DNA from: Urechidicola vernalis
GTDB lineage: Bacteria > Bacteroidota > Bacteroidia > Flavobacteriales > Flavobacteriaceae
Assembly (NCBI RefSeq): GCF_031846385.1
Contig: NZ_JAVRHV010000002.1
Coordinates: 248,001-312,000, forward strand
Reading direction: 5' to 3'
DNA length: 64,000 bases
The position numbers were made by a program, and so were the translations under genes. Below, one piece after another: positions 26,133 to 34,326 of the stretch. The notes beneath the pieces are model-generated. The model was not told the DNA's origin, did no database searches, and was given only the letters and a program-made list of their open reading frames with translations. Every line of letters starts with the position of its first letter. Positions within the stretch are counted from its first letter, which is position 1.

Positions 26133-27419
26133 ATGAAACTTTGGGACAAAGGCTTTAGTACAGATAAAAAAATAGACATCTTTACAGTTGGTAACGACCG
26201 TGATTTAGATCTTATCATTGCAAAATATGATATTATCGGAAACAAGGCTCATGCAGAAATGTTGGCCAAAATTGGGTTGTTAACTTCTGTTGAGAATAAC
26301 GCCCTACAAACGGAATTAGATAATATTATGCTATCCATTAAAGATGGTACTTTTACTATTGAAGATTCATTTGAAGATGTACATTCTAAAGTTGAGCATT
26401 TACTTACTGAAAAGTTGGGTGACACAGGAAAAAAAATTCACTCTGCACGGTCTAGAAACGACCAAGTTTTAGTTGATATGCATTTGTATTTAAGAGATGA
26501 ATTAGCAGAAATAAAAGCACTTACCAAAGCGTTTTTTGATTTGTTAATTTCATTATCAGAGAAATACAAAGAGGTATTATTACCTGGATATACACACTTG
26601 CAAGTTGCAATGCCTTCGTCTTTCGGGATGTGGTTTTCTGCCTATGCAGAAAGTTTGATAGATGACATTTACTTTTTAAACGCTGCCGAAAAAGTAACCA
26701 ATCAAAATCCATTAGGTTCTGCTGCTGGTTACGGAAGTTCTTTCCCAATTGATAGAACCATGACAACTGAACTGATGGGTTTTGAAACGTTAAAATACAA
26801 TTCGGTTGCTGCACAAATGGGGCGGGGAAAATTAGAAAAGTCGGTTTCATTTGCAATGAGTAGTTTGAGTGCAACCTTGTCTAAAATGAGCATGGATATT
26901 TGCTTGTATATGAGTCAGAATTTTAATTTTGTTTCCTTTCCTGACGAATTGACAACAGGCTCTAGTATTATGCCTCACAAAAAGAATCCGGATGTTTTTG
27001 AATTGATCAGAGGTAAGTGCAACAAATTACAAGCCTTACCTTACGAATTGACTTTAATTTCCAACAACCTCCCAAGCGGATATCACAGAGATTTACAATT
27101 ATTGAAAGAAGGTATTGTACCCGCAATCCAAACCTTAAAATCTTGCTTGGAAATGATTACATTTTCAATGGAACAGATTCAAGTGAATGATGACATATTA
27201 AGCAATGATAAATACCTGTATTTATTTAGTGTAGAAGAAGTAAACAAATTGGTGCAAAACGGAACACCGTTTAGAGATGCCTATAAAATTGTGGGTAAAA
27301 ACATAGGTGACGGAAACTTCAATCCTGAGAAAAAAGTGAATCATACACACGAAGGAAGTATTGGTAACTTATGTTTAAATGAAATTGTGGCTAAGATGGA
27401 GAGTGCCTTAAAATCCTAA
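26133..27419 (+). CDS. argH: Argininosuccinate lyase
   Basis: 428 residues. The fumarase/aspartase signature GSSIMPHKKNPD is at 276-287; SARSRNDQV (104-112) and PGYTHLQVAMP (151-161) are also typical. It releases arginine and fumarate and closes the pathway. It is the last gene of the operon, one base after argE. Its 3' end overlaps the convergent fnr gene by 12 bases and no terminator is visible. Confidence 0.97.
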   Translation: MKLWDKGFSTDKKIDIFTVGNDRDLDLIIAKYDIIGNKAHAEMLAKIGLLTSVENNALQTELDNIMLSIKDGTFTIEDSFEDVHSKVEHLLTEKLGDTGKKIHSARSRNDQVLVDMHLYLRDELAEIKALTKAFFDLLISLSEKYKEVLLPGYTHLQVAMPSSFGMWFSAYAESLIDDIYFLNAAEKVTNQNPLGSAAGYGSSFPIDRTMTTELMGFETLKYNSVAAQMGRGKLEKSVSFAMSSLSATLSKMSMDICLYMSQNFNFVSFPDELTTGSSIMPHKKNPDVFELIRGKCNKLQALPYELTLISNNLPSGYHRDLQLLKEGIVPAIQTLKSCLEMITFSMEQIQVNDDILSNDKYLYLFSVEEVNKLVQNGTPFRDAYKIVGKNIGDGNFNPEKKVNHTHEGSIGNLCLNEIVAKMESALKS

Positions 27420-28094
27420 ACCAATTCTCTCTAAGCCTTTGTAATCGAGAATTTTGATTTTTTTTCCTTTAAGAACAATCAATTCTTCTTTTTTGAATTC
27501 AGATAATAATCGAATTGCAGATTCAGTGGCTGTACCGATTACATTGGCAATTTCTTCTCTAGACAATTGAACATTGATATTATCATCTACGTCCAGACCG
27601 AAGATTTTCTTTAAAAACAATAAAGTATTTGCCAATCGCTCTCGAACTGACTTTTGAGCCATATTGGTCAGTGCTGTATTTGCCATTTGTAAATCATGAC
27701 ACGCAGTTTTAAATATATCTAGAGAAAAATTAGGGTTGGTTTTCAGCATTTCGAAAACCTCTTCTTTAGATATAAAACAGGCTTGCATTTCTTCCAATGC
27801 TGTAACCGTTAATCCTGCCGGTTCTTCACCAATTACAGAACGGTATCCCAACAACTCTCCTTCACGAACAAAACGAACAATCTGATCTTTTCCATTGCTA
27901 CTTAACTTTGACAACTTACAACTTCCAGCACTCACACAGTAAATTCCGTTTAGATTAGCACCTTCTTCAAATACAACATCTCCCTTTTCAAAAACAGTTT
28001 GAGTTTTGGTGTCAGAAATTGTTTTAAGCTGACTTTTAGATAGTTTCTGCAGTGCGTTGAATTGCCTTGTAATACATTGTTGACAGTTGGCCAT
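27408..28094 (-). CDS. Crp/Fnr-family transcriptional regulator, FNR-like
   Basis: 228 residues from the ATG at 28094. A longer TTG start at 28115 lies within the -7 element and is rejected. It has an N-terminal Cys4-x2-Cys7 (ANCQQC), a cyclic-nucleotide-type beta-roll (about 30-140) and a C-terminal winged helix with LSREEIANVIGTATESAIRLLSEF. Further Cys are at 53, 59 and 106. The cysteines leave room for an FNR-type iron-sulfur cluster, but the ligand set is not proved. Its neighbour is the cbb3 oxidase cluster with an FNR-like palindrome, so oxygen-linked control is inferred. Confidence 0.9.
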   Translation of the reverse strand: MANCQQCITRQFNALQKLSKSQLKTISDTKTQTVFEKGDVVFEEGANLNGIYCVSAGSCKLSKLSSNGKDQIVRFVREGELLGYRSVIGEEPAGLTVTALEEMQACFISKEEVFEMLKTNPNFSLDIFKTACHDLQMANTALTNMAQKSVRERLANTLLFLKKIFGLDVDDNINVQLSREEIANVIGTATESAIRLLSEFKKEELIVLKGKKIKILDYKGLERIGLGF

Positions 28095-28112
28095 GGGTGA
28101 ATAATTATGGAA

Positions 28113-28120
28113 CAAATATA
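28113..28120 (-). promoter_or_regulatory. -7 element of the Crp/Fnr gene
   Basis: TATATTTG on the minus strand matches TAnnTTTG and would start transcription near 28107, 13 bases before the ATG at 28094. It supports that ATG as the start. Confidence 0.6.
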
Positions 28121-28127
28121 CTTTAAA

Positions 28128-28147
28128 AATGTGATAATTGTCATACT
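28128..28147. promoter_or_regulatory. FNR-like site between the regulator gene and ccoI
   Basis: TGATAATTGTCA (28132-28143) is an imperfect dyad that shares core and right flank (TCATACTTTT) with the perfect palindrome before ccoS. It lies about 30 bases before a weak -7 element (AATCTTTG, 28168-28175) of ccoI, the same spacing as at ccoS. It also overlaps the -33 zone of the divergent regulator gene, so autoregulation is possible. Confidence 0.55.
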
Positions 28148-28190
28148 TTTAATTTTTGAAATTTTACAATCTTTGGCAAATTTTTATTGA

Positions 28191-30569
28191 ATGAACAAAC
28201 ACTCATGTTTTCATTGTGGCATTGAGCATACAAATAAAGTTACAATCGCATTTGCCGATAAGAACTTTTGCTGTAACGGCTGTAAAACCGTGTTTGAAAT
28301 TTTTAATGAAAGTGAATTAACAGATTACTATTCTATTGAAAAAACTCCAGGAAAAATACCAGAAGCTATTCAAGGCAAATACGATTATTTAACCAACGAA
28401 TCTATTGTAGAAAAACTATTAGAATTTCAAGATGATGAATTGGCCATTGTCACGCTACACATCCCTTATATTCATTGTAGCTCCTGTATTTGGATTTTAG
28501 AAAACCTGAATCGACTGCTCCCTGCGGTTAGTTCATCCACAGTAAATTTCCCTAAGAAAACTGCCCGAATTATCTATAAAAAATCCGAGACTGATTTAAA
28601 AGGGATTGCTGAATTGCTTGGATCCATCGGATACGACCCGTACATCAGTTTGGAAAGTATTGAAAGTAATACTGATAAAAAACTACATCGAGAATTATTG
28701 TATAAAATTGCCGTGGCTGGATTTGCCTTTGGTAATTCTATGTTAATGGCATTTCCAGAATATTTCGAAGTTGATGAGTTTTGGTTAAATCAATACAAAA
28801 CTTTTTTCCGATGGTTGATTTTTGCTTTTTCAGTTCCTGTTGTTTTTTATGCAGGCCGCGATTATTTCGTTTCTGCATTTAAAGGCTTAAGAAAAGGATT
28901 ACTTAATATTGATGTTCCAATATCATTAGGAATCTCCGTATTATTTATAAGAAGTACTATTGAAATTATTTTCGATTTAGGCCAAGGCTATTTCGATAGC
29001 ATGAATGGATTGGTGTTCTTCTTGCTTTTAGGAAAGTTTTTCCAACAACGAACTTATAATTTCTTATCATTTGAGCGTGATTACAAATCTTATTTCCCAA
29101 TTGCAGTAACAAGAGTTAAAAATAAAATTGAAGAAGTTGTTCAAATTATAGATATTGAAAAAGGCGATAGATTACTAATTCGGTCTCAAGAACTAATCCC
29201 AATTGATGGAATCATAATAAAAGGAAATGCATCTATAGATTATAGTTTTGTTACAGGCGAATCTACCCCAGTTGCAAAAGAATCAGGGGACAAAATTTAC
29301 GCTGGGGGTAAGCAGTTAAATGGCGTTATAGAAATTGAAGCTTTTAAAACGGTATCACAAAGTTATCTTACACAATTATGGAGTAACGACGTATTCAACA
29401 AGAAAAAGAACGAACACTTTAAAGGCATTACGGATAAAATTAGTAAAAACTTTACCATCGCAGTTTTACTAATAGCAGCCATTTCAGGAGCCTATTGGTT
29501 CACCATAGAATCATATAAAGCAATTAATGTAATCACAGCAGTTCTTATTATAGCTTGTCCATGTGCTTTAGCGCTATCGGCTCCATTTACTTTAGGGAAT
29601 ATGCTCCGAATTTTTGGACGTCATAAATTTTATTTAAAAAATGCAACAGTTATCGAAAACTTAGCAGATATCAACCATTTAATATTTGACAAAACAGGAA
29701 CTATTACAAGTACCGATAAGCACACTATTAATTTTGAAGGCGATGAATTAACAACTGAAGAGTTCATCAACATCAAGAGCTTATTAAGGAATTCTAACCA
29801 TCCCTTAAGCAGAATGCTGTATGATTTTCTACCTCAAGAACCAATTACAACTTCTTTCGAATTCAATGAAATTATAGGAAAAGGAATTGAAGGAATCATA
29901 AACGAACATCTTTATAAGTTAGGATCGGCTTCATTGGTAAATAAAGCAAATACAATGCTTAATGAAACCGCTATCCACATTGAAATAGATGGGAACTATA
30001 GAGGAAAATTTATATTTAAAAACAATTACAGAAAAGGAACAAAAGAATTATTTAATAAGTTGCAGCAATCATTTAAACTCTCCATACTTTCAGGAGATAA
30101 CGATGGTGAAAAAGAGACGCTCTCAACCTTACTTTCTAATAAAACTGAACTGCACTTTAACCAGAAACCAGAAGATAAATTAGATCACATTAAAAACCTT
30201 CAAGAAAATAAGGATAAAGTGCTTATGTTGGGAGATGGATTGAATGATGCTGGTGCATTGGCTCAAAGTAATGTAGGTATCGCAATTTCAGAAAATATAA
30301 ATGTGTTTTCTCCTGCTTGCGATGGTATTATTGATGCATCGGTATTTGAAAAAATTCCTTTGTTTTTAAAATTGGCAAAACAATCTATTACAGTAATTAA
30401 ATTCAGTTTTATTTTTTCATTCGTATACAACATCATCGGATTGTATTTTGCCGTAACCGGACAGTTATCACCAATAATAGCGGCAATTCTAATGCCTTTA
30501 AGTTCAATAAGTATTGTAACGTTTGTGACTATTTGCACCAATTATATAGGTCAAAAACTAAAGGCGTAG
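28191..30569 (+). CDS. ccoI: Copper-transporting P-type ATPase, CcoI/FixI type
   Basis: 792 residues. The N-terminal Cys cluster (C6, C9, C27, C28, C31) and a heavy-metal-associated domain with HCSSC (95-99) are followed by P1B ATPase elements: C456-P-C458 in the membrane, DKTGT at 500 and GDGLNDAGAL in the hinge. About eight membrane segments are expected. It loads copper for assembly of the cbb3 oxidase encoded next to it. Confidence 0.95.
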   Translation: MNKHSCFHCGIEHTNKVTIAFADKNFCCNGCKTVFEIFNESELTDYYSIEKTPGKIPEAIQGKYDYLTNESIVEKLLEFQDDELAIVTLHIPYIHCSSCIWILENLNRLLPAVSSSTVNFPKKTARIIYKKSETDLKGIAELLGSIGYDPYISLESIESNTDKKLHRELLYKIAVAGFAFGNSMLMAFPEYFEVDEFWLNQYKTFFRWLIFAFSVPVVFYAGRDYFVSAFKGLRKGLLNIDVPISLGISVLFIRSTIEIIFDLGQGYFDSMNGLVFFLLLGKFFQQRTYNFLSFERDYKSYFPIAVTRVKNKIEEVVQIIDIEKGDRLLIRSQELIPIDGIIIKGNASIDYSFVTGESTPVAKESGDKIYAGGKQLNGVIEIEAFKTVSQSYLTQLWSNDVFNKKKNEHFKGITDKISKNFTIAVLLIAAISGAYWFTIESYKAINVITAVLIIACPCALALSAPFTLGNMLRIFGRHKFYLKNATVIENLADINHLIFDKTGTITSTDKHTINFEGDELTTEEFINIKSLLRNSNHPLSRMLYDFLPQEPITTSFEFNEIIGKGIEGIINEHLYKLGSASLVNKANTMLNETAIHIEIDGNYRGKFIFKNNYRKGTKELFNKLQQSFKLSILSGDNDGEKETLSTLLSNKTELHFNQKPEDKLDHIKNLQENKDKVLMLGDGLNDAGALAQSNVGIAISENINVFSPACDGIIDASVFEKIPLFLKLAKQSITVIKFSFIFSFVYNIIGLYFAVTGQLSPIIAAILMPLSSISIVTFVTICTNYIGQKLKA

Positions 30570-30648
30570 CGCAATTATTTTTTTATTTTAACAAATATTG
30601 ATTAACTTTCCTACTTATAATCAACAACTTAAAAATTCGGTTGTTTAA

Positions 30649-30682
30649 TTTAAAAAGTATGATAATTATCATACTTTTTAAA
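30649..30682. promoter_or_regulatory. 34-bp perfect palindrome, FNR-like operator of the cco operon
   Basis: Bases 30649-30682 are a perfect palindrome centred at 30665.5 with core TGATAATTATCA. The core resembles FNR half-sites (TTGAT/ATCAA). The centre is 29.5 bases before the -7 element at 30695, so it lies near -41.5, the class II activator position. Confidence 0.7.
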
Positions 30683-30694
30683 AAGACCAAATTT

Positions 30695-30702
30695 TAGTTT
30701 TG
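30695..30702 (+). promoter_or_regulatory. -7 element of the cco operon
   Basis: TAGTTTTG matches TAnnTTTG, 24 bases before the ccoS ATG. No TTTG is at -33, consistent with an activator-dependent promoter using the palindrome upstream. Confidence 0.6.
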
Positions 30703-30725
30703 CTTGTCTTAAGATGTTTAACTAA

Positions 30726-30917
30726 ATGAGTGTAATTTATATTTTAATTTCTATCAGTTTAGCACTGGCACTTTTATTCTTTTTTATATTTATAAAATCG
30801 GTAAAAAGCGGTCAGTTCGACGACTCTTATACTCCATCTGTTCGAATGCTTTTCGAAGACGAAACAAAAATTAGCTCAAAAAAACAATCCATTTCTAAAA
30901 CTAAACCTAATTCATAA
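30726..30917 (+). CDS. ccoS: Cbb3 oxidase assembly protein CcoS
   Basis: 63 residues: one N-terminal membrane helix (about 3-24, VIYILISISLALALLFFF) and the family block SGQFDDSYTPSVRMLFEDE. CcoS is needed for cofactor insertion in cbb3 oxidase. It is the first gene of the operon, five bases before ccoNO. Confidence 0.92.
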   Translation: MSVIYILISISLALALLFFFIFIKSVKSGQFDDSYTPSVRMLFEDETKISSKKQSISKTKPNS

Positions 30918-30922
30918 TTTTT

Positions 30923-33094
30923 ATGGAAGCACAACAATTTTATTATGACAACAAGATTGTAAAAAACTTCATCTATGCCACCATTCTATGGGGAATTGTT
31001 GGTATGGCTGTTGGATTACTCTTGGCACTCATGTTTTTATTCCCAGGTATTACCGATGGTATTTCTTGGTTAAGTTTCGGTCGTTTACGTCCGTTGCATA
31101 CCAATGCCGTAATATTTGCCTTTGTTGGAAACGCACTTTTTGCAGGAATTTACTATTCTTCGCAACGATTGCTTAAAGCACGAATGTACAGTGACTTTTT
31201 AAGTAAATTCAATTTTTGGGGTTGGCAGTTAATTATAGTTGCTGCAGCCATTACACTTCCTTTAGGTTTTACTACAAGTAAAGAATATGCAGAATTAGAA
31301 TGGCCTATAGATATTGCAATTGCACTAGTTTGGGTTGCATTTGGTGTAAATTTAATTGGAACTGTTTTAAAACGTAGAGAACGTCACTTATATGTGGCCA
31401 TTTGGTTCTACTTAGCAACTTTTGTAACGGTAGCAGTACTTCACATATTCAATAGTTTTGAATGGCCTGTAAATATGTTAAAAAGTTATTCTGTTTACGC
31501 AGGCGTGCAAGATGCCTTGGTGCAATGGTGGTATGGACACAATGCGGTAGCATTCTTCTTAACTACACCATTCCTTGGATTGATGTATTATTTTGTACCG
31601 AAAGCCGCAAATAGGCCGGTATATTCGTACAGGTTATCGATCATTCACTTCTGGTCATTGATATTCTTATATATCTGGGCAGGACCACATCACTTATTAT
31701 ACACAGCATTACCCGATTGGGCGCAAAACTTAGGAGTTGTATTCTCAATTATGTTAATTGCTCCATCTTGGGGTGGTATGATTAACGGACTTTTAACCTT
31801 AAGAGGTGCTTGGGATAAAGTAAGAACAAGCCCGGTATTAAAGTTTATGGTCGTAGCAATTACTGGTTATGGTATGGCTACTTTTGAAGGACCAATGTTA
31901 TCGTTAAAATCTTTTAACGCTATTGCTCACTTTACCGATTGGATTATTGCCCACGTACACGTTGGCGCATTGGCATGGAATGGATTCTTAACCTTTGGTA
32001 TGATTTACTGGTTGGTTCCTAAAATGTTTAAAACAAGCTTACACTCTATAAAATTAGCCAATACACATTTTTGGCTTGGAACTTTAGGTATTATCTTATA
32101 TGCTTTACCAATGTATGTAGCAGGGTTTATGCAAGCTTCTATGTGGAATCAGTTTACTCCACTAGGTGGATTGGTTTACGGTAATTTCTTAGATACAGTA
32201 ACGCAAATTATACCGATGTATTGGATGCGAGCAATTGGAGGTTCAATGTATATCTTCGGTATGTTTATTTTGGTATACAACATCTTTAAAACTGTTAAAG
32301 GCGGAAGTGCTGTTGAAGACGAATTGGCTGAGGCTCCTGCATTGAAAAGAATTGTTAGAGGTCGTTTGGCTGGTGAAGACTGGCACAGAGTATTAGAGCG
32401 TAAGCCTGTTAAATTAACAATCTTGGCTACGATTACCATCTTGATTGGTGGAGCATTCCAAATTTTACCAACTATTTTAGTGAAATCGAATATTCCTACA
32501 ATTAGTAGTGTAAAACCATATACACCGTTAGAATTAGAAGGACGTGATTTATACATCCGTGAAGGTTGTGTAGGGTGTCACTCTCAAATGGTTCGTCCGT
32601 TTAGATCGGAAGTAGAGCGTTATGGTGAGTATTCTAAAGCAGGTGAGTTTGTATATGATCATCCATTCTTATGGGGGTCAAAAAGAACGGGGCCAGATTT
32701 ACATCGTGTAGGCGCAAAGTATAATGATGCTTGGCATTTTAATCATATGTATGAACCCTCATCAACGTCACCTGGATCAATAATGCCAGCGTACCAATGG
32801 ATTATTCATGACGAATTAGATACTTCAGAAACCCAAACGAAGATGGAAGTTATGGTAAACCTTGGAGTTCCATATACTGAAGAAGAGATTGCTAATGCTG
32901 AATCTGATATGGCTGCGCAAGCAAATCAAATTAAGGAAAACTTATATGGAGATCCTTCCATTAAAAGTTCATTCGACGCTGAAGAAGAGGCATTGGGCAC
33001 CGATTTTGTACCATTAGAAAAACGTGAAATTGTAGCAATGATTGCATACTTGCAACGTCTTGGAACAGATATTAAAGTTAACGATACTAAATAA
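30923..33094 (+). CDS. ccoNO: Cbb3-type cytochrome c oxidase, fused subunits I and II (CcoN-CcoO)
   Basis: 723 residues. Residues 1 to about 470 are CcoN with about 12 membrane helices and the haem/CuB histidines in RPLHTNAV (H59), WWYGHNAV, GPHHLLY and AHVHVGALAW. From about 490 a membrane anchor leads to CcoO, with a single haem c motif CVGCH at 549-553. In many bacteria CcoN and CcoO are separate; the fusion is common in Bacteroidota. It reduces oxygen at low concentration in the cytoplasmic membrane. Confidence 0.97.
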   Translation: MEAQQFYYDNKIVKNFIYATILWGIVGMAVGLLLALMFLFPGITDGISWLSFGRLRPLHTNAVIFAFVGNALFAGIYYSSQRLLKARMYSDFLSKFNFWGWQLIIVAAAITLPLGFTTSKEYAELEWPIDIAIALVWVAFGVNLIGTVLKRRERHLYVAIWFYLATFVTVAVLHIFNSFEWPVNMLKSYSVYAGVQDALVQWWYGHNAVAFFLTTPFLGLMYYFVPKAANRPVYSYRLSIIHFWSLIFLYIWAGPHHLLYTALPDWAQNLGVVFSIMLIAPSWGGMINGLLTLRGAWDKVRTSPVLKFMVVAITGYGMATFEGPMLSLKSFNAIAHFTDWIIAHVHVGALAWNGFLTFGMIYWLVPKMFKTSLHSIKLANTHFWLGTLGIILYALPMYVAGFMQASMWNQFTPLGGLVYGNFLDTVTQIIPMYWMRAIGGSMYIFGMFILVYNIFKTVKGGSAVEDELAEAPALKRIVRGRLAGEDWHRVLERKPVKLTILATITILIGGAFQILPTILVKSNIPTISSVKPYTPLELEGRDLYIREGCVGCHSQMVRPFRSEVERYGEYSKAGEFVYDHPFLWGSKRTGPDLHRVGAKYNDAWHFNHMYEPSSTSPGSIMPAYQWIIHDELDTSETQTKMEVMVNLGVPYTEEEIANAESDMAAQANQIKENLYGDPSIKSSFDAEEEALGTDFVPLEKREIVAMIAYLQRLGTDIKVNDTK

Positions 33095-33102
33095 TAAAGG
33101 TC

Positions 33103-33294
33103 ATGTTAAAGTTCATAAAACATCATATGGAAGGTATCGACGGAGTCGCTATTTATCCGATTATATCCTTGTTAATATTCTTTATTTTCTTTGTTGTTCT
33201 ATTCTATTGGGTAAGCACAGCCAAGAAACCGTATATAGACAAAGTAAGTAACATCCCTTTTGAACCATCAACTAATAACAATCAAAAATCATGA
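33103..33294 (+). CDS. ccoQ: Cbb3 oxidase subunit CcoQ-like
   Basis: 63 residues with one membrane helix (about 19-42) and a short polar tail (AKKPYIDKVSNIPF). Size and place between ccoNO and ccoP fit CcoQ, a small stabilising subunit. The start of ccoP overlaps its stop by four bases. A competing frame at 33042-33251 is a shadow. Confidence 0.8.
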   Translation: MLKFIKHHMEGIDGVAIYPIISLLIFFIFFVVLFYWVSTAKKPYIDKVSNIPFEPSTNNNQKS

Positions 33295-34139
33295 AAGGAT
33301 ATTTAAAAACAACCGTATTTGCCATCATCATTTTTGGTGTGCTTTGGTACTTTATCGGAACAAAAGCAGCACTTGATTTTGTAAAAGAACCAGAATTGGT
33401 TTTTGGACTAGTCATTTTATTAATTGTAATACTTATCAATAGTAAAGTTCGAAAAAACTTAAGACAGGTGAGATTCGATAAATTATCTGATGAGGAAAAA
33501 GCACTAGAAACTACAGCACAAGCAAATTGGTATAAAAATCTAATGCAAAAATTAACGGCTACAAAACCGATTGAAGAAGAGCAAGATATTTTAATGGATC
33601 ATGCTTATGATGGTATTAGAGAGTTAGATAACGATTTACCGCCATGGTGGTTGTACGGATTCTATGCAACCATTGTATTCGCGTTTGTTTATATAGGATA
33701 TTATCACATGTTTGATGGTGATGACCAAACTGCAGAATTTAATAAAGAAATGGCGCAAGCTGAAGCTGATATTGCAGAGTACAAAAAGAACGCTAAAGGC
33801 TTAATTGATGCTTCTACAGTAGAAGTTATGACAGAACAATCTGATCTAGATGCTGGCAAATCTATCTACGAAGCCAACTGTATGGTTTGTCACTTAGCAG
33901 ATGGTGGTGGTAGTATTGGACCTAACTTTACTGATGATAATTGGATTTTAGGTGGTGGTATTAAAAACGTATTTACAACAGTTAGTGAAGGTGGAAGAGA
34001 TGGTAAAGGTATGATTGCCTGGAAATCTATGTTAAGCCCAGAACAAATTGCACAAGTATCTAGTTATGTTTTATCATTTCAAGGTACAACGCCTGCTGCA
34101 GGAAAAGCACCTGAAGGTGATGTATGGAGTGAAGACTAA
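33291..34139 (+). CDS. ccoP: Cbb3 oxidase subunit III (CcoP), single-haem form
   Basis: 282 residues. Two N-terminal hydrophobic segments (about 5-22 and 36-50), a further helix near 118-138 in the block LPPWWLYGFYATIVF, and one cytochrome c domain with CMVCH at 197-201. Proteobacterial CcoP has two haem motifs; only one is seen here. It passes electrons to CcoO. Confidence 0.93.
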   Translation: MKGYLKTTVFAIIIFGVLWYFIGTKAALDFVKEPELVFGLVILLIVILINSKVRKNLRQVRFDKLSDEEKALETTAQANWYKNLMQKLTATKPIEEEQDILMDHAYDGIRELDNDLPPWWLYGFYATIVFAFVYIGYYHMFDGDDQTAEFNKEMAQAEADIAEYKKNAKGLIDASTVEVMTEQSDLDAGKSIYEANCMVCHLADGGGSIGPNFTDDNWILGGGIKNVFTTVSEGGRDGKGMIAWKSMLSPEQIAQVSSYVLSFQGTTPAAGKAPEGDVWSED

Positions 34140-34175
34140 GATGTACCTATAAAGGTAGAAGATCCTATAAATTAT

Positions 34176-34299
34176 AAGTTGTCTAGAATAAGTGTTCTCT
34201 GTCATATTGAGCGAAGCCGAAATATCTCATAATTTTAAATTTGAGAATCTTCATTTCATTCAGAATGACACAAAAGAATAAAATTGTTTTAGACAACTT
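34176..34299. repeat. Interspersed inverted repeat, copy 1
   Basis: Outer arms AAGTTGTCTA (34176-34185) and TAGACAACTT (34290-34299) enclose an inner pair TGTCAT (34200-34205) and ATGACA (34265-34270) with GAATCTTCATTTCATTCAG near the right arm. The inner part is related to the repeats at 35789 and 37053. Confidence 0.65.
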
Positions 34300-34326
34300 T
34301 TTATCTTTATTGAAAAAGAATAAACC

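Noticed and set aside
27408..27419. 12-base overlap of convergent argH and the Crp/Fnr gene as a sign of a frame error
   Set aside because: Both C-termini look complete for their families, so it is simply tight packing without a terminator.
33042..33251. 69-residue frame overlapping ccoNO end and ccoQ
   Set aside because: The overlapping ccoQ frame has the membrane helix and operon spacing; this one does not resemble a known protein.
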